46,860 bases of DNA from Phycisphaerae bacterium (GTDB lineage Bacteria; Planctomycetota; Phycisphaerae; Sedimentisphaerales; Anaerobacaceae), in NCBI GenBank assembly GCA_016782865.1, contig JADHXR010000044.1, positions 1 through 46,860 on the forward strand, read 5' to 3'. A model generated the notes under the pieces. That model did not search any database and was not told the origin of the DNA. It worked only from the letters and a program-made list of their open reading frames with translations. Position numbers and translations under genes: made by a program. Shown piece after piece: positions 33,212-42,463 of the stretch. The stretch's first letter is position 1; each line of letters begins with the position of its first letter.

Positions 33212-35536
33212 TCACCGCCATTGCGACCCGGCCTTCACATCTCGCCTACGCGCTCTGGGTCTGACCTCCAGCCTCAGAACCTTCCCGCCTCGAACCTCGC
33301 ACTCCACCGTTGTGTTCATGCCTGCGTGCAGCTTAAAATCGACGTCCCACTGCTTTGGCCAGGCGGGCAAAACAATAATCTCATCTCCATTGTCTTGCAG
33401 GGCCATCCGCTGCAAAGCGGTCATCGCAACACTCCCGTGGTCCTGATCCGGGACCCAGTCGAAATTGGGACCCCAGAACGCCGGGAAGCGACTGCCCTTG
33501 TGCCACGTCGAGAAATTTCCGCTGACATATTTCGCCGCCTCGTCGGCAAGCCCAAGCTGCGCGGCCTGAATCGAATCCTGTCTCCACCCGACGGACTCCT
33601 TCACGCGCCGGCGGCGCCATGTCTCTAATCCGACCTCCAAGTTCCCTGACGCCAATCCGTACACTGGATAGGGGAACACCGCATAAAGCTCGGGATTCTC
33701 CGAATTTCTCAAAACGTCGAACTTCTCGGCGGGTAATACAAATTTCTTCCCGTTCTCATCCTTGACCGGCACCGGCGGAAGGTCTCTGAGCATCTTGCGC
33801 CACGCTGCCGCACGCGACCGTGTCACACCTTCTTCGAGAGCGAGCAATCGCTTTACAACATGCCGCAGCCCCGCAACTTCGGGCGTCGGATTAACACACT
33901 GCCACCACGTTTCCAGCGCCTGTGCAGGCTCGAAGCAAATCTTGCCGCTGGCGTCCCGATCCCAGTGCTCGTCGTAAAAAGTCAGAACTTCCTCGGCTAT
34001 CGGAAGCGCAGTCTCGCGCAGGAATTGCTCATCCTGTGTCATCGTGTAGTAATCGAGCATCATCGCCGTGATCTCGATTCCACCCTGCCATTCCCGCCGG
34101 ATATACTGATTGATCGTCTCGGGCCCGGGATGTCCCCACCCATAATCGCAATTGCCGTTGGTGCCCCAGAAGTACATCGTCTCGGGAAAAAAAGCCCCTC
34201 CGTGTTGGTAGTAGACGGTCGTCTTGTCTCTGCAGAGGCCCAAGGCGTTCTTGTACATCGCAAATACAGGCCCCATCAAATCAAAATCCCCCGCGGCGAG
34301 CATCGACCAGTAGGGCAGCCTCGTGTTCTGCCACCAGTACATTGCGCCCCAGCGCCGATAGTCGCCGTCGAAATGCTCGTCACCGACCTGGGCGTCCACC
34401 GTGAATATCGAACCATTGAATTTGATAGGGAACTTGCCACGCCCGCCGCATGCATTGATCCACCTCTGCAGCGCATAGCCTCTCGACACGACAAAAGCAT
34501 CGCCGCCTGCCTTCGACGGTGAAACATGAATCCAGCTTCGATCCCAGAAGCTCTCCCACCATGTCCTGTGCTCAGCCCTCGCGACCTCGAAGTCGTGCGA
34601 GTCGACTTGCTCAACTTGCTTTTCCAGAAGCTCCAGCCAGGCATCGCCCGTCTTCGTCTGCGCTGTCAGAGGATGGATCTCAACCACGAAACGCCTGGCA
34701 GCCTTCTGCGACTTTAGGGTCAACCCATCGACGGTCCTCAGGCCTTCGCCCTTCATGCACCCGCCGAACGTCCTGCGCATCAGCGGGTCCGGATATTTGT
34801 CCAGCAGTCTGCCCAGATGCTGATTCTTCAGCGTCACCGAATAGCACGATTTCTCGTTGCGATGATACCATAAGAGTCGTTCGGCTCCGCTGGTCACGAT
34901 CGTGTCCGGGTAGACGATTATCGGGTAATCGTTGTTGTCGTCTCTGGTAAGCCCGCGTGCACTGACCGCCTCGGCTCCTTTGAGCTGGCGCTCGTGTGTG
35001 CGCCAGATTTCCAGCTTCGCCTCAAGATCGAACGCCCGCTCGCCCTGGGCCTCGACGAAGATGACGGGCCGATTCGCATCGACCCACACGCGAAGGCGCA
35101 TTTCTCTCTCGCCTTCGGCTGCTGTGATTTCTATTTCCCCCGCGCCGAGGTTGAGTCTTTGGCGAAAGGGCATCCCTTGTTCCCACAGCCTGGGTGACAG
35201 TTTTACGCGCACCAATCCTAATTTGAGAAGTCGGGCATTCTCGCTCCACGAATCCGTCTTGCTCACATAGAATACCAACTCGCCGGCCGGGTTGACCCAG
35301 AGGTTCAACCCGATGTCACCGTTTCCGATCGGCATCGACCCCGAGGAGTCCTCGCTGGGAGTCTCCCAGACAACGTCGTACTCGCTCGGGGATTGCCCCG
35401 CCCCGAATGCCGAGACTGCGAGAGACAAAGCGATCAGAATCGACCACTTGCTGTGCATTGATTGGCGCAGCAGTACAAAAAGATTGTTAACGGCATTCTC
35501 CCAGTTTCGACTGTCGGTAAACTCTAATTCTATCAT
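33212..35536 (-). CDS. DUF5703 secreted six-hairpin glycosidase-like protein
   Basis: Protein of 774 residues with a signal segment (WSILIALSLAVSAFGAG). The amino part YDVVWETPSEDSSGSMPIGNGDIGLNLWV...FYVSKTDSWSENARLLKLG is characteristic of DUF5703. The middle and end resemble the alpha/alpha six-barrel of GH65/GH95-like enzymes (MYWWQNTRLPYWSMLAAGD, GWGHPGPETINQYIRREWQGG), with a closing beta-sandwich (GDEIIVLPAWPKQWD). Activity is probably on polysaccharide but unproven. The start at 35536 overlaps the stop of the PQQ paralogue 2 (ATGA) and has AAGGA seven nt upstream. An internal ATG at 35458 would put the signal peptide at the very start but has no ribosome site. The overlap makes it the second gene of an operon with paralogue 2. 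Confidence 0.85.
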   Translation of the reverse strand: MIELEFTDSRNWENAVNNLFVLLRQSMHSKWSILIALSLAVSAFGAGQSPSEYDVVWETPSEDSSGSMPIGNGDIGLNLWVNPAGELVFYVSKTDSWSENARLLKLGLVRVKLSPRLWEQGMPFRQRLNLGAGEIEITAAEGEREMRLRVWVDANRPVIFVEAQGERAFDLEAKLEIWRTHERQLKGAEAVSARGLTRDDNNDYPIIVYPDTIVTSGAERLLWYHRNEKSCYSVTLKNQHLGRLLDKYPDPLMRRTFGGCMKGEGLRTVDGLTLKSQKAARRFVVEIHPLTAQTKTGDAWLELLEKQVEQVDSHDFEVARAEHRTWWESFWDRSWIHVSPSKAGGDAFVVSRGYALQRWINACGGRGKFPIKFNGSIFTVDAQVGDEHFDGDYRRWGAMYWWQNTRLPYWSMLAAGDFDLMGPVFAMYKNALGLCRDKTTVYYQHGGAFFPETMYFWGTNGNCDYGWGHPGPETINQYIRREWQGGIEITAMMLDYYTMTQDEQFLRETALPIAEEVLTFYDEHWDRDASGKICFEPAQALETWWQCVNPTPEVAGLRHVVKRLLALEEGVTRSRAAAWRKMLRDLPPVPVKDENGKKFVLPAEKFDVLRNSENPELYAVFPYPVYGLASGNLEVGLETWRRRRVKESVGWRQDSIQAAQLGLADEAAKYVSGNFSTWHKGSRFPAFWGPNFDWVPDQDHGSVAMTALQRMALQDNGDEIIVLPAWPKQWDVDFKLHAGMNTTVECEVRGGKVLRLEVRPRARRRDVKAGSQWR

Positions 35537-38500
35537 CTTTCATCCTTAAAGATTTTGGCCTGCAACTTTGCCTGTCGGCGGGCTGTGTCGCCGAAACAGA
35601 TTACTTTGCCGTCGAGGGTCGCCAGGTAGAGTCTTCCGTGTGCGGCCGACAGGCCGTCGAACGCCGGCGGCGACGACAGTGAATGCGATTTCACCAGCGA
35701 GCCGTCGGTGGTCGAGAAGACCTGCAGCATGGCGCCTTTGCGTCCCTCGAAGGCGGCCATCGGGTCTTCGGGGTCAATCACGTCGGGCAGTCCGGCTGCG
35801 AACAGATAGTCGCCCGCCAGGACCATGGCCCGGATGCGAAGAGGGATCATCTTCTGCCACTTCGCCGGGTGTTGGCGCAGGTAGCCGATACCCTTCTCGA
35901 CGCCGCGACCGCCCCGGCGGTGCTTGTCACTATAGGCCTCTTTCGGCAGCCAGTCGATGGCTTTGGGCATCTTGGCCTTGTCCTGAAGGATCGGTTCGTT
36001 ATCGACATCGTCGGCAAACAAGAGATAACCCTGATCGCCCGGGATGAACAAAGGACTCCACTGGTCCCGGCGATAGAAGTACTTTACCGCGTACGTCGTG
36101 CTCTCGTCGAATACGACGAGCTGGCCGCTCTTGGGCGCATGCTGGGAGAAGTAGAACCCGGGCCACCGCCTGCTGTACATCCAGTAGAGCCGGTCGAAGC
36201 CGGTGTCGTCGAGGAATCCCCCCGTGGCGACAAGGTGGTTGGCGCCCATGTCCAGTTCGCCGAGCGAGCTTTCCTGCGTTGTCTCCAGACGGTTGAGTTC
36301 TGCATCGAACTTGATCCGCTGCATGTACAGATCCTTGCCGTCGCTGACGATCAGGTCGGGCAGCGCTCCTTCCATAGCGAACGGTGTTCCCGTGTCCTCG
36401 TTGATGTCGGGCCAGGGACCTTCCAGGACATGTGAATAAAGCACGCGTCCGGTCTTTGCGTCCAGTCCGTAGACGATTATGCCTCCGTCGAGGAAGGATG
36501 AGCGGCCGGCTGCGAAGTAGACGACAGCCTGCCCTGAGCCTGTCGAAGGGGCCTGCACGAGCACGCTGCCCTGAACGGGCCAGAGAGATTCGAGCTGCCC
36601 GTACGACATTATCCGCCTCTCGTCGGGGGCCGCGACGAAACGCCATACCAGTGCCCCGTCGCTGGCGCGCAGACAATAGACCGAGCCGTCCCGGCAGCCG
36701 AACAGCACGAACCCCTGATACACGGTCGGCGTCGAGTCGATCCGCCCGCCGGTGGTGAAGCTCCAGATGTCACGTCCGTCGGTCGCGCTGAGACAGCGAA
36801 TGCGGTGGACATCTTTCTCGGCAACCCAGAGCCGATCGCCGACAATGACCGGCTGCGTTGCCCGACAGGTCAGTTCGATCTGCCACCGTTTGCTCAGCTC
36901 GGCGGGCACAACCGTTTTCGTCGAGCCGCTTCGCAATCCGTCGCGTCTGTACATTGGCCAATCATTGGGATTTTCGATCATTCGGCTGCGCTCAGGACAG
37001 GTTTTCGATTGGCGATTTTCGATTTTTCCGTAGGCGCTGCCGCGCTGGAGATTGGTTTGTGTTGCAGGTTTTAGTTCGTCGGCAGGCTCGGCGGACATCG
37101 CCATATAGCCGAAGACCTTTACGCCGGGGTAGCAGAAGCACTGATCGGGCGGCGCGTAGAGCAGACCGTTGGCCGGTGTGGCGCCCGTGAAGCATGGGGC
37201 GCGGAGCCAGTCGTTGCGCATGTGATTGTCCCCTTCCAGATCCACAAACTCGGCCCCGCGCTTGGGCCAGATCAGGAAACGCTCGGTTGCCTTGCTGCGG
37301 TGACATCGGTAATGATGGCCCGGGGAGATCAGCTTGCCTATCTCCAGCTTCTCGTCGACCTCGCCTGTGCGAAGGTTGTATCCTTCGAGTGATCCGCCGC
37401 ACCATACGGTTCCGCGTGCTACGAAAAGATCGGTCGGCTGCGTGCACGCGCCCGCCTGGCCCCTATGGCCCTTGCGTCTCCAGAGGAACTCGCCGTCGTC
37501 CAGAGACAGGGCCGTCAGGTAGAATCCTCGCTGCGGTTTCCTCTTGCCCTTAGTCTGCTCGTTTGAGGCCGCCGGCTCGGGTCCGTGTCCGTGGAAGAGC
37601 ACTACGCCGTCGGTGAGGACCAATGTGCTGACTGCGCCCAAAGTCGAGCCGATCATGTTGGGAGCGCGCCAGATCTCGTCGCCTGTTTTCGTGTTGAGAC
37701 AGACGAGTTCCTCCAGATTGTGATAAACGACCCGTCCGGCCTGGGCGCTCAATGCATACGGCATCACCCGCGTGTCTTCCTTGCGCCACAGTTGCTCGCC
37801 CGTTGTGACATCTACGGCTGCAAGCGTATCGTTCAGCGACTCCTTACCCATTCGAGCCGTGGCTCCTATCGACCGGCCCTTTGTAATCTTCGCAATCAGG
37901 ATGCCGTCGGAAAGGATCATTTCGTCGGTGCCCTTCGTGCCCTCGAGGGCCTCGGTGAGAATATCACCCGTGGCGGCGTCCAGCACCGAAACTGGCGAAT
38001 CTAGAAAGCCGAGCGTGACATAGACGCGGTCGTCCTCGGCAACCAGGCGACGAGGGATCGTATGATGAATATTCCATCGGTTCCCGGTGCCCGTGCCGAA
38101 CTCGGGCTGCCACTGCCGCATCGGCACCTTCCAGAGCAGAATACCGTTGGCGGCATCTCGTGCGACGAGTTTGCAGTTCTGCGGCAGCTTGCGGTAAACG
38201 CCGCTGGGCGCCTCATCGAATATCATGAACACGCGCCCGCCTGTAGTGACCAGGGCGCTGACGCTGCTCGGAAATTCGTGGCTGCGGCACCATCGCGGCT
38301 CGGCTACCCAGCGCAGACGCTTCGGCGGACCGACCTGCGTATCGTTCGCCACGGCGTTGCCGCCTGCATCGTGCAGGAAGTGTGTCCACTCGTCGATATT
38401 CGTGGGCCTGGGTTTGTCCGTCCGGCGCCACCTGCCGTCTCTCTTGATGTACGCCACTGCTTCGGGGCACAACACTCGCGTGACCTCCGCCATGGATACG

Positions 38501-38871
38501 TCACCGAGGTCCTCGGCCACGACAAGATTCACAGTCTCGCCGACATAAGGCAGCCGCTCGCCGTCGAAGGTGTCGATCGACACGGGGCCGTAGATGCCGA
38601 GCGAGTAGATTTGTTTCCTTGCGTTCTGAACATTCCCGGTGTTGGTATCCAGACCTTGGACAACATATCTGTCGTTGACGTGTAGCGCGGCGGTGAGTAT
38701 TCCGTCGCCACAGCCGATATGGACAATCAGGCCCCCTTTGATACCGGTGGTATCCAAAATCTGTTTGGCTTCGGTGCCAAAATCGCGAGGTTGAGCAATC
38801 GTAACCGGCGACGTGCATGAAATCCACAAAACAAGGGCGACTGTCGTAAGGAACCAACGTGACACTCTCAT
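35533..38871 (-). CDS. Exported methyltransferase-fold / PQQ-like beta-propeller protein (paralogue 2)
   Basis: Protein of 1112 residues with the same plan as the 14993 and 39231 genes: signal peptide (WFLTTVALVLWISCTSPVTIAQ), motif I LIVHIGCGDGILTAAL, the TNIDEWTHFLHDAGGNAVAND signature, Cys motifs HYRCH, APCFTG and QCFCY, two propeller halves and a variable linker. Two short repeats are embedded in frame: one in the linker (36978-36997) and one of about 21 nt in a blade of the second half (36532-36550, read as PSTGSGQA). Start 38871 is supported by AAGGAG eleven nt upstream; a longer frame is repeat-derived. Its stop overlaps the DUF5703 start (ATGA). It is divergent from paralogue 3. Confidence 0.87.
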   Translation of the reverse strand: MRVSRWFLTTVALVLWISCTSPVTIAQPRDFGTEAKQILDTTGIKGGLIVHIGCGDGILTAALHVNDRYVVQGLDTNTGNVQNARKQIYSLGIYGPVSIDTFDGERLPYVGETVNLVVAEDLGDVSMAEVTRVLCPEAVAYIKRDGRWRRTDKPRPTNIDEWTHFLHDAGGNAVANDTQVGPPKRLRWVAEPRWCRSHEFPSSVSALVTTGGRVFMIFDEAPSGVYRKLPQNCKLVARDAANGILLWKVPMRQWQPEFGTGTGNRWNIHHTIPRRLVAEDDRVYVTLGFLDSPVSVLDAATGDILTEALEGTKGTDEMILSDGILIAKITKGRSIGATARMGKESLNDTLAAVDVTTGEQLWRKEDTRVMPYALSAQAGRVVYHNLEELVCLNTKTGDEIWRAPNMIGSTLGAVSTLVLTDGVVLFHGHGPEPAASNEQTKGKRKPQRGFYLTALSLDDGEFLWRRKGHRGQAGACTQPTDLFVARGTVWCGGSLEGYNLRTGEVDEKLEIGKLISPGHHYRCHRSKATERFLIWPKRGAEFVDLEGDNHMRNDWLRAPCFTGATPANGLLYAPPDQCFCYPGVKVFGYMAMSAEPADELKPATQTNLQRGSAYGKIENRQSKTCPERSRMIENPNDWPMYRRDGLRSGSTKTVVPAELSKRWQIELTCRATQPVIVGDRLWVAEKDVHRIRCLSATDGRDIWSFTTGGRIDSTPTVYQGFVLFGCRDGSVYCLRASDGALVWRFVAAPDERRIMSYGQLESLWPVQGSVLVQAPSTGSGQAVVYFAAGRSSFLDGGIIVYGLDAKTGRVLYSHVLEGPWPDINEDTGTPFAMEGALPDLIVSDGKDLYMQRIKFDAELNRLETTQESSLGELDMGANHLVATGGFLDDTGFDRLYWMYSRRWPGFYFSQHAPKSGQLVVFDESTTYAVKYFYRRDQWSPLFIPGDQGYLLFADDVDNEPILQDKAKMPKAIDWLPKEAYSDKHRRGGRGVEKGIGYLRQHPAKWQKMIPLRIRAMVLAGDYLFAAGLPDVIDPEDPMAAFEGRKGAMLQVFSTTDGSLVKSHSLSSPPAFDGLSAAHGRLYLATLDGKVICFGDTARRQAKLQAKIFKDER
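36532..36550 (-). repeat. CCCTTCGACAGGCTCAGGG element inside a propeller blade
   Basis: A 19-nt imperfect palindrome. Against the two paralogues (VLVRDGIAHFVAGR and VLVHDGKCWLAAGR), paralogue 2 reads VLVQAPSTGSGQAVVYFAAGR, seven residues longer, so about 21 nt were added without breaking the frame. The element itself is a widespread dispersed repeat. Confidence 0.8.
36978..36997 (-). repeat. TCCTGAG...CGAA-type repeat in the paralogue-2 linker
   Basis: TCATTCGGCTGCGCTCAGGA, 19 of 20 identical to 16385-16404 and at the equivalent place in the protein, but read here as TCPERSRM, not as VLSAAEGS. The flanks are GATTTTCGATT-type repeats also seen between genes. Confidence 0.8.
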
Positions 38872-38896
38872 GGTGTTTCTCCTTAAAGAATGGGGT

Positions 38897-38908
38897 GGGG
38901 CTCGCCCC
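38897..38908. repeat. GGGGC-TC-GCCCC palindrome in the leader of paralogue 2
   Basis: A short perfect palindrome with flanks GGTGGGGC...GCATTC, resembling the second stem of the GH57 insertion. It lies just upstream of the ribosome binding site of paralogue 2. Confidence 0.5.
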
Positions 38909-39033
38909 AGCATTCGGACTTTCCATTACATGATTTTTGTTGTATTGTAACAGACGCGACGTTATGAAGACAGGAGAAATCAATCGGTACAATCGAGGTT
39001 TGAATATGATCTGTCGATCAAGACACTCGACGA

Positions 39034-39062
39034 TTGATTGACGGTTGCATCTCTTGTAGAAT
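39034..39062 (+). promoter_or_regulatory. Candidate promoter of paralogue 3
   Basis: TTGATT (39034-39039), a 17-bp spacer and TAGAAT (39057-39062). The transcript would carry hairpin element C in a leader of about 160 nt. Confidence 0.45.
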
Positions 39063-39078
39063 GGGGGGCATAACATTA

Positions 39079-39216
39079 AGAATCAGAGTGCAAAATGCAG
39101 AGTGCAGAATGTAAAGTTTCGGAATCGTCCTTGGCGTGCCTTTTTAGAAAAGCCCGCAAAGCGGCTCCGCTCCCGGCGCGCCGGGATTGATGTTTGATTT
39201 TTGCTATTTAATCTTT
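39079..39216. repeat. Upstream hairpin element C (before paralogue 3)
   Basis: Left arm ATCAGAGTGC...AGAATGTAAAG, a GC-rich centre ending in the perfect palindrome TCCCGGCG-CGCCGGGA (39171-39186), right arm TTTGATTTTTGCTATTTAATC. It is longer than elements A and B. It ends 14 nt before the start codon. Confidence 0.65.
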
Positions 39217-39230
39217 TCCAAGGGGTTCTC

Positions 39231-42200
39231 ATGAAAACGCTTATCACAGTAATGCTCACCGCGATGCTGTTGGCTACAGGCGCGGTCGCCCAGACTGCTG
39301 CCGAAATAATCGAAGAAACAAACTTCACCGGCGGACTGATCGTTCACCTCGGCTGCGGCGACGGCAAACTTACCGCCGCGCTGCACGTCAACGACAGGTG
39401 CCTCGTGCACGGGCTCGACACCGATTCCGACGCCGTGACCAAGGCCCGCGAGCACATTCAAGAACTCGGCCTGTACGGCAAGGTCTCAGTCCAAACACTT
39501 GAGGGGCCGGATCTGCCCTATGCCGACAACCTCGTGAACCTGTTGGTTGTCACCGAGCGTGGGCAGATATCAAGAGAAGAAGGCATGCGCGTGCTCGCCC
39601 CCGGTGGGGCAGCATACGTCAAGACGGCGAACGGATGGAGGAAGGTCGTCAAGGCGAGAGACGATTCGATCGATGAGTGGACACACCATCTTCACGACGC
39701 GGGCGGCAACGCCGTCGCGAGCGACCAAGTTGTCGGTCCACCTCAGCGTTTGCAGTGGACAGCCGGGCCGCTCTGGGCACGCAGCCACGGCTGGACGCCG
39801 AGCGTCAGTGCGATGGTCTCGGCGGCCGGAAGAATCTTCTACATCTGCGATGAAACGCTGGCCGGCGTGGACGGCACCGTCCCGAGCAAGTGGTTCCTCG
39901 TGGCGCGCGACGCCTTCAGCGGTGTATTACTATGGAAGTGCCCCGTGCCCCATTGGGGCTCGGAAGAATTCAGCGGTACGCCCGACAATGCTGAGGGAGT
40001 CGCCAGCGTAGGGCGTTTTACCATGCCGCCAAACGTAGGCAAGCGTTTGGTCGCCGTCGGGGACACCGTGTATGTCACTCTCGGCGCCAACGCCCCGATA
40101 ACGGCGCTGGACGCAGCTACTGGTCAAAAGAAACGAGTCTATGCCGAGACGGCCCGCGCCGATGAAATTCTCTGCGTCGATGACCGGCTGATTGTCTCGC
40201 TCAATCCATCCGAAAGGCCAGACAGCTCGGCGGTCAGAAAGGGCGAAGCGCCACCCGCCGCGCCGGGCAAGCGAGTTTGCGCAGTGGATGCCGAGACCGG
40301 CCAAGTGCTCTGGAAGAAAGGTCCCTTTTCGCCGATCAGAGCAACCCTTAATCAAGACCCGTTTGGCAGGCTCGAACTGGCCGCCGGTGACGGCAAGGTC
40401 TTCGTCCTGACGACAGAAACAATCGAATGCCTGGACGCAGGTTCCGGCGACGGGCTATGGCGGAACCGGCGACCTGCGCTGCCCGCTGATGCCGTGACGC
40501 GGATGGGCTACTCCGGGATGTTTGACTATCGCCTGGAGGTGATGGTGTATCACAACGGCGTCGTGCTGCTGGCCCAGCCCGAGCCGAACACGCACCACAC
40601 ATACCACACGATGCCGGGGACGCTCTACGCATTCGCCGCCGCCGACGGCGGGCAGATGTGGAAGCACGCCTACGGTAGCTGGGGCCACAGCACGCCCCCC
40701 GACGTGTTCGTGATCGACGATGTCGTGTGGAGCCACGTGAACGCCGATACCGAATTCGGCTCGGTCTGGGGCAAGGGCTACAAGGCCAAGGACTCCAGCA
40801 TAGTCGACTATCGAATCCAGGCGCTCGACCTGCGCTCGGGCGAGCTTCGCAGGGAATTCGCGACCAAAGACATATTCAACGTCGGGCACCACCACCGCTG
40901 CTACCGCAACAAGATCACCGAGCGGTTCCTCCTCTCGTGCCGGCGCGGCGTGGAATTCGTTGACTTGTCCACCGGGGACAACTACCAGAACCACTGGGTC
41001 CGCAGCGGCTGCTTGCTCGGGTACCTGCCCTGCAACGGGCTGCTCTATGTCACGCCGCATCCGTGCGGATGCTACATCGAGGCCAAGCTGACGGGTTTCA
41101 ACGCCCTGGCGCCGAAAAGCCAGAGGCCGCAAGTCAGAAGCCTCAACTCAGAGAGGTTGGTAAAAGGCCCCGCCTACGGAAAAATCGGCAATCGAGAATT
41201 GGCAATCGAAAATCCCAGCGAGTGGTCTACATATCGCCACGACGGCAAGCGCAGCGGTGCTACCGAATCGGCCGTCAACGCCGAACTTGGCCTTGCCTGG
41301 CGGACCAACATCGGCACCAAACCAAGCGGCCTGGTCATTGCGGGCGGCAAGGTGCTTGTTGCCGACGTGGACACCCATACTGTTCACGCGCTGAACGCCA
41401 ATGACGGCGAGAAACTTTGGAAGTACAGCGCAGATTCCAGAGTGGACTCACCTCCCACCGTGCGCGGCGGGCTCGCAATATTCGGCTCGGCTGATGGTCA
41501 GGCCTACTGCCTCGGAGCCGATGACGGCGCGCTTGTCTGGCGCTTCGACGCGGCACCCGATCGCCGGCTCGTGACGGCTTTCGGTCAGTTGGAGTCACCC
41601 TGGCCCGTGCCGGGCAGCGTGCTCGTGCACGACGGCAAATGCTGGCTTGCAGCCGGGCGCTCGTCGCACCTCGACGGTGGCATCCGCCTTTACTCGCTCG
41701 ACCCGGCGACCGGGAAAGTTGCGAGCGCCGAGACGATCTACAACCCTGATCCCGAGACGGGCAAGACGCAGCCTGAGCCCAGCGCCAACATGATGGCCGG
41801 TGTGCTCAACGACATCCCCGGCACCGACGGGGCAAACGTGTTCATCCGGCAGATGCAGGTCGCCTCTTGCGACGGTCGCGTCGGAGAGCACCTTTACACC
41901 TCGGGCGGTTTCCTCGATTCAAGCTGGTTCAACCGGACATTCTGGCAGGTCGGCAGGGCGATGACCTCGGGCCTTATGGTCCTCGGCAAAGACGTTGCGT
42001 ACGGCGTGGAACTCTACACCTCGCGCAGCCGCGAAACTGCCTTCGTGCCCGGAACGAAAGCCTACAGGCTCAGGTGTATTCCGCTAAAAGCCTCGAACGT
42101 CAAGCAAATCAAGGGACGCCGGCAGCAGGGAGCCAAGCCCCTTTGGGAGAAGCGTCTCGGAATCAGAGTCACTGCCATGGTCCGGGCGGCGGATGTGATC

Positions 42201-42416
42201 TTCGTAGCCGGTTCGCCGGACGTGGTCGATCCAAAGGACCCGCACGGCGCGTGGGAGGGCCGCAAGGGGGGCATCCTGGCGGCCTTCGCCGCTGCCGACG
42301 GTAAGAAACTCGCCGAGTACAAACTGCCGGCTCCACCTGTCTGGGACGGCATGGCGGCCGCGGGCGGCCGGCTGTTTATCAGCACCTCCGGTGGTGACAT
42401 CATCTGCATGCAGTAG
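39231..42416 (+). CDS. Exported methyltransferase-fold / PQQ-like beta-propeller protein (paralogue 3)
   Basis: Protein of 1061 residues. Signal peptide MKTLITVMLTAMLLATGAVAQ, motif I LIVHLGCGDGKLTAAL, LDTDSD at the second strand, the signature SIDEWTHHLHDAGGNAVASD, Cys motifs HHRCY, SGCLLG, PCNG and PCGCY, then two propeller halves. The linker (KIGNRELAIENP) lacks the inserted palindrome of the other two but still consists of AATCG-type repeat sequence. AAGGGG lies seven nt before the ATG; a longer frame adds ten residues without support. It is divergent from paralogue 2 and followed 47 bp later by the GH99-CinA gene, so possibly one transcript. A dehydrogenase role would need PQQ ligands that I cannot confirm by eye. 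Confidence 0.87.
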   Translation: MKTLITVMLTAMLLATGAVAQTAAEIIEETNFTGGLIVHLGCGDGKLTAALHVNDRCLVHGLDTDSDAVTKAREHIQELGLYGKVSVQTLEGPDLPYADNLVNLLVVTERGQISREEGMRVLAPGGAAYVKTANGWRKVVKARDDSIDEWTHHLHDAGGNAVASDQVVGPPQRLQWTAGPLWARSHGWTPSVSAMVSAAGRIFYICDETLAGVDGTVPSKWFLVARDAFSGVLLWKCPVPHWGSEEFSGTPDNAEGVASVGRFTMPPNVGKRLVAVGDTVYVTLGANAPITALDAATGQKKRVYAETARADEILCVDDRLIVSLNPSERPDSSAVRKGEAPPAAPGKRVCAVDAETGQVLWKKGPFSPIRATLNQDPFGRLELAAGDGKVFVLTTETIECLDAGSGDGLWRNRRPALPADAVTRMGYSGMFDYRLEVMVYHNGVVLLAQPEPNTHHTYHTMPGTLYAFAAADGGQMWKHAYGSWGHSTPPDVFVIDDVVWSHVNADTEFGSVWGKGYKAKDSSIVDYRIQALDLRSGELRREFATKDIFNVGHHHRCYRNKITERFLLSCRRGVEFVDLSTGDNYQNHWVRSGCLLGYLPCNGLLYVTPHPCGCYIEAKLTGFNALAPKSQRPQVRSLNSERLVKGPAYGKIGNRELAIENPSEWSTYRHDGKRSGATESAVNAELGLAWRTNIGTKPSGLVIAGGKVLVADVDTHTVHALNANDGEKLWKYSADSRVDSPPTVRGGLAIFGSADGQAYCLGADDGALVWRFDAAPDRRLVTAFGQLESPWPVPGSVLVHDGKCWLAAGRSSHLDGGIRLYSLDPATGKVASAETIYNPDPETGKTQPEPSANMMAGVLNDIPGTDGANVFIRQMQVASCDGRVGEHLYTSGGFLDSSWFNRTFWQVGRAMTSGLMVLGKDVAYGVELYTSRSRETAFVPGTKAYRLRCIPLKASNVKQIKGRRQQGAKPLWEKRLGIRVTAMVRAADVIFVAGSPDVVDPKDPHGAWEGRKGGILAAFAAADGKKLAEYKLPAPPVWDGMAAAGGRLFISTSGGDIICMQ

Positions 42417-42463
42417 CATCGGCAGAGAAGGTTTGTGAGAGCTTATCCAGGAGCTGAAGTGTT

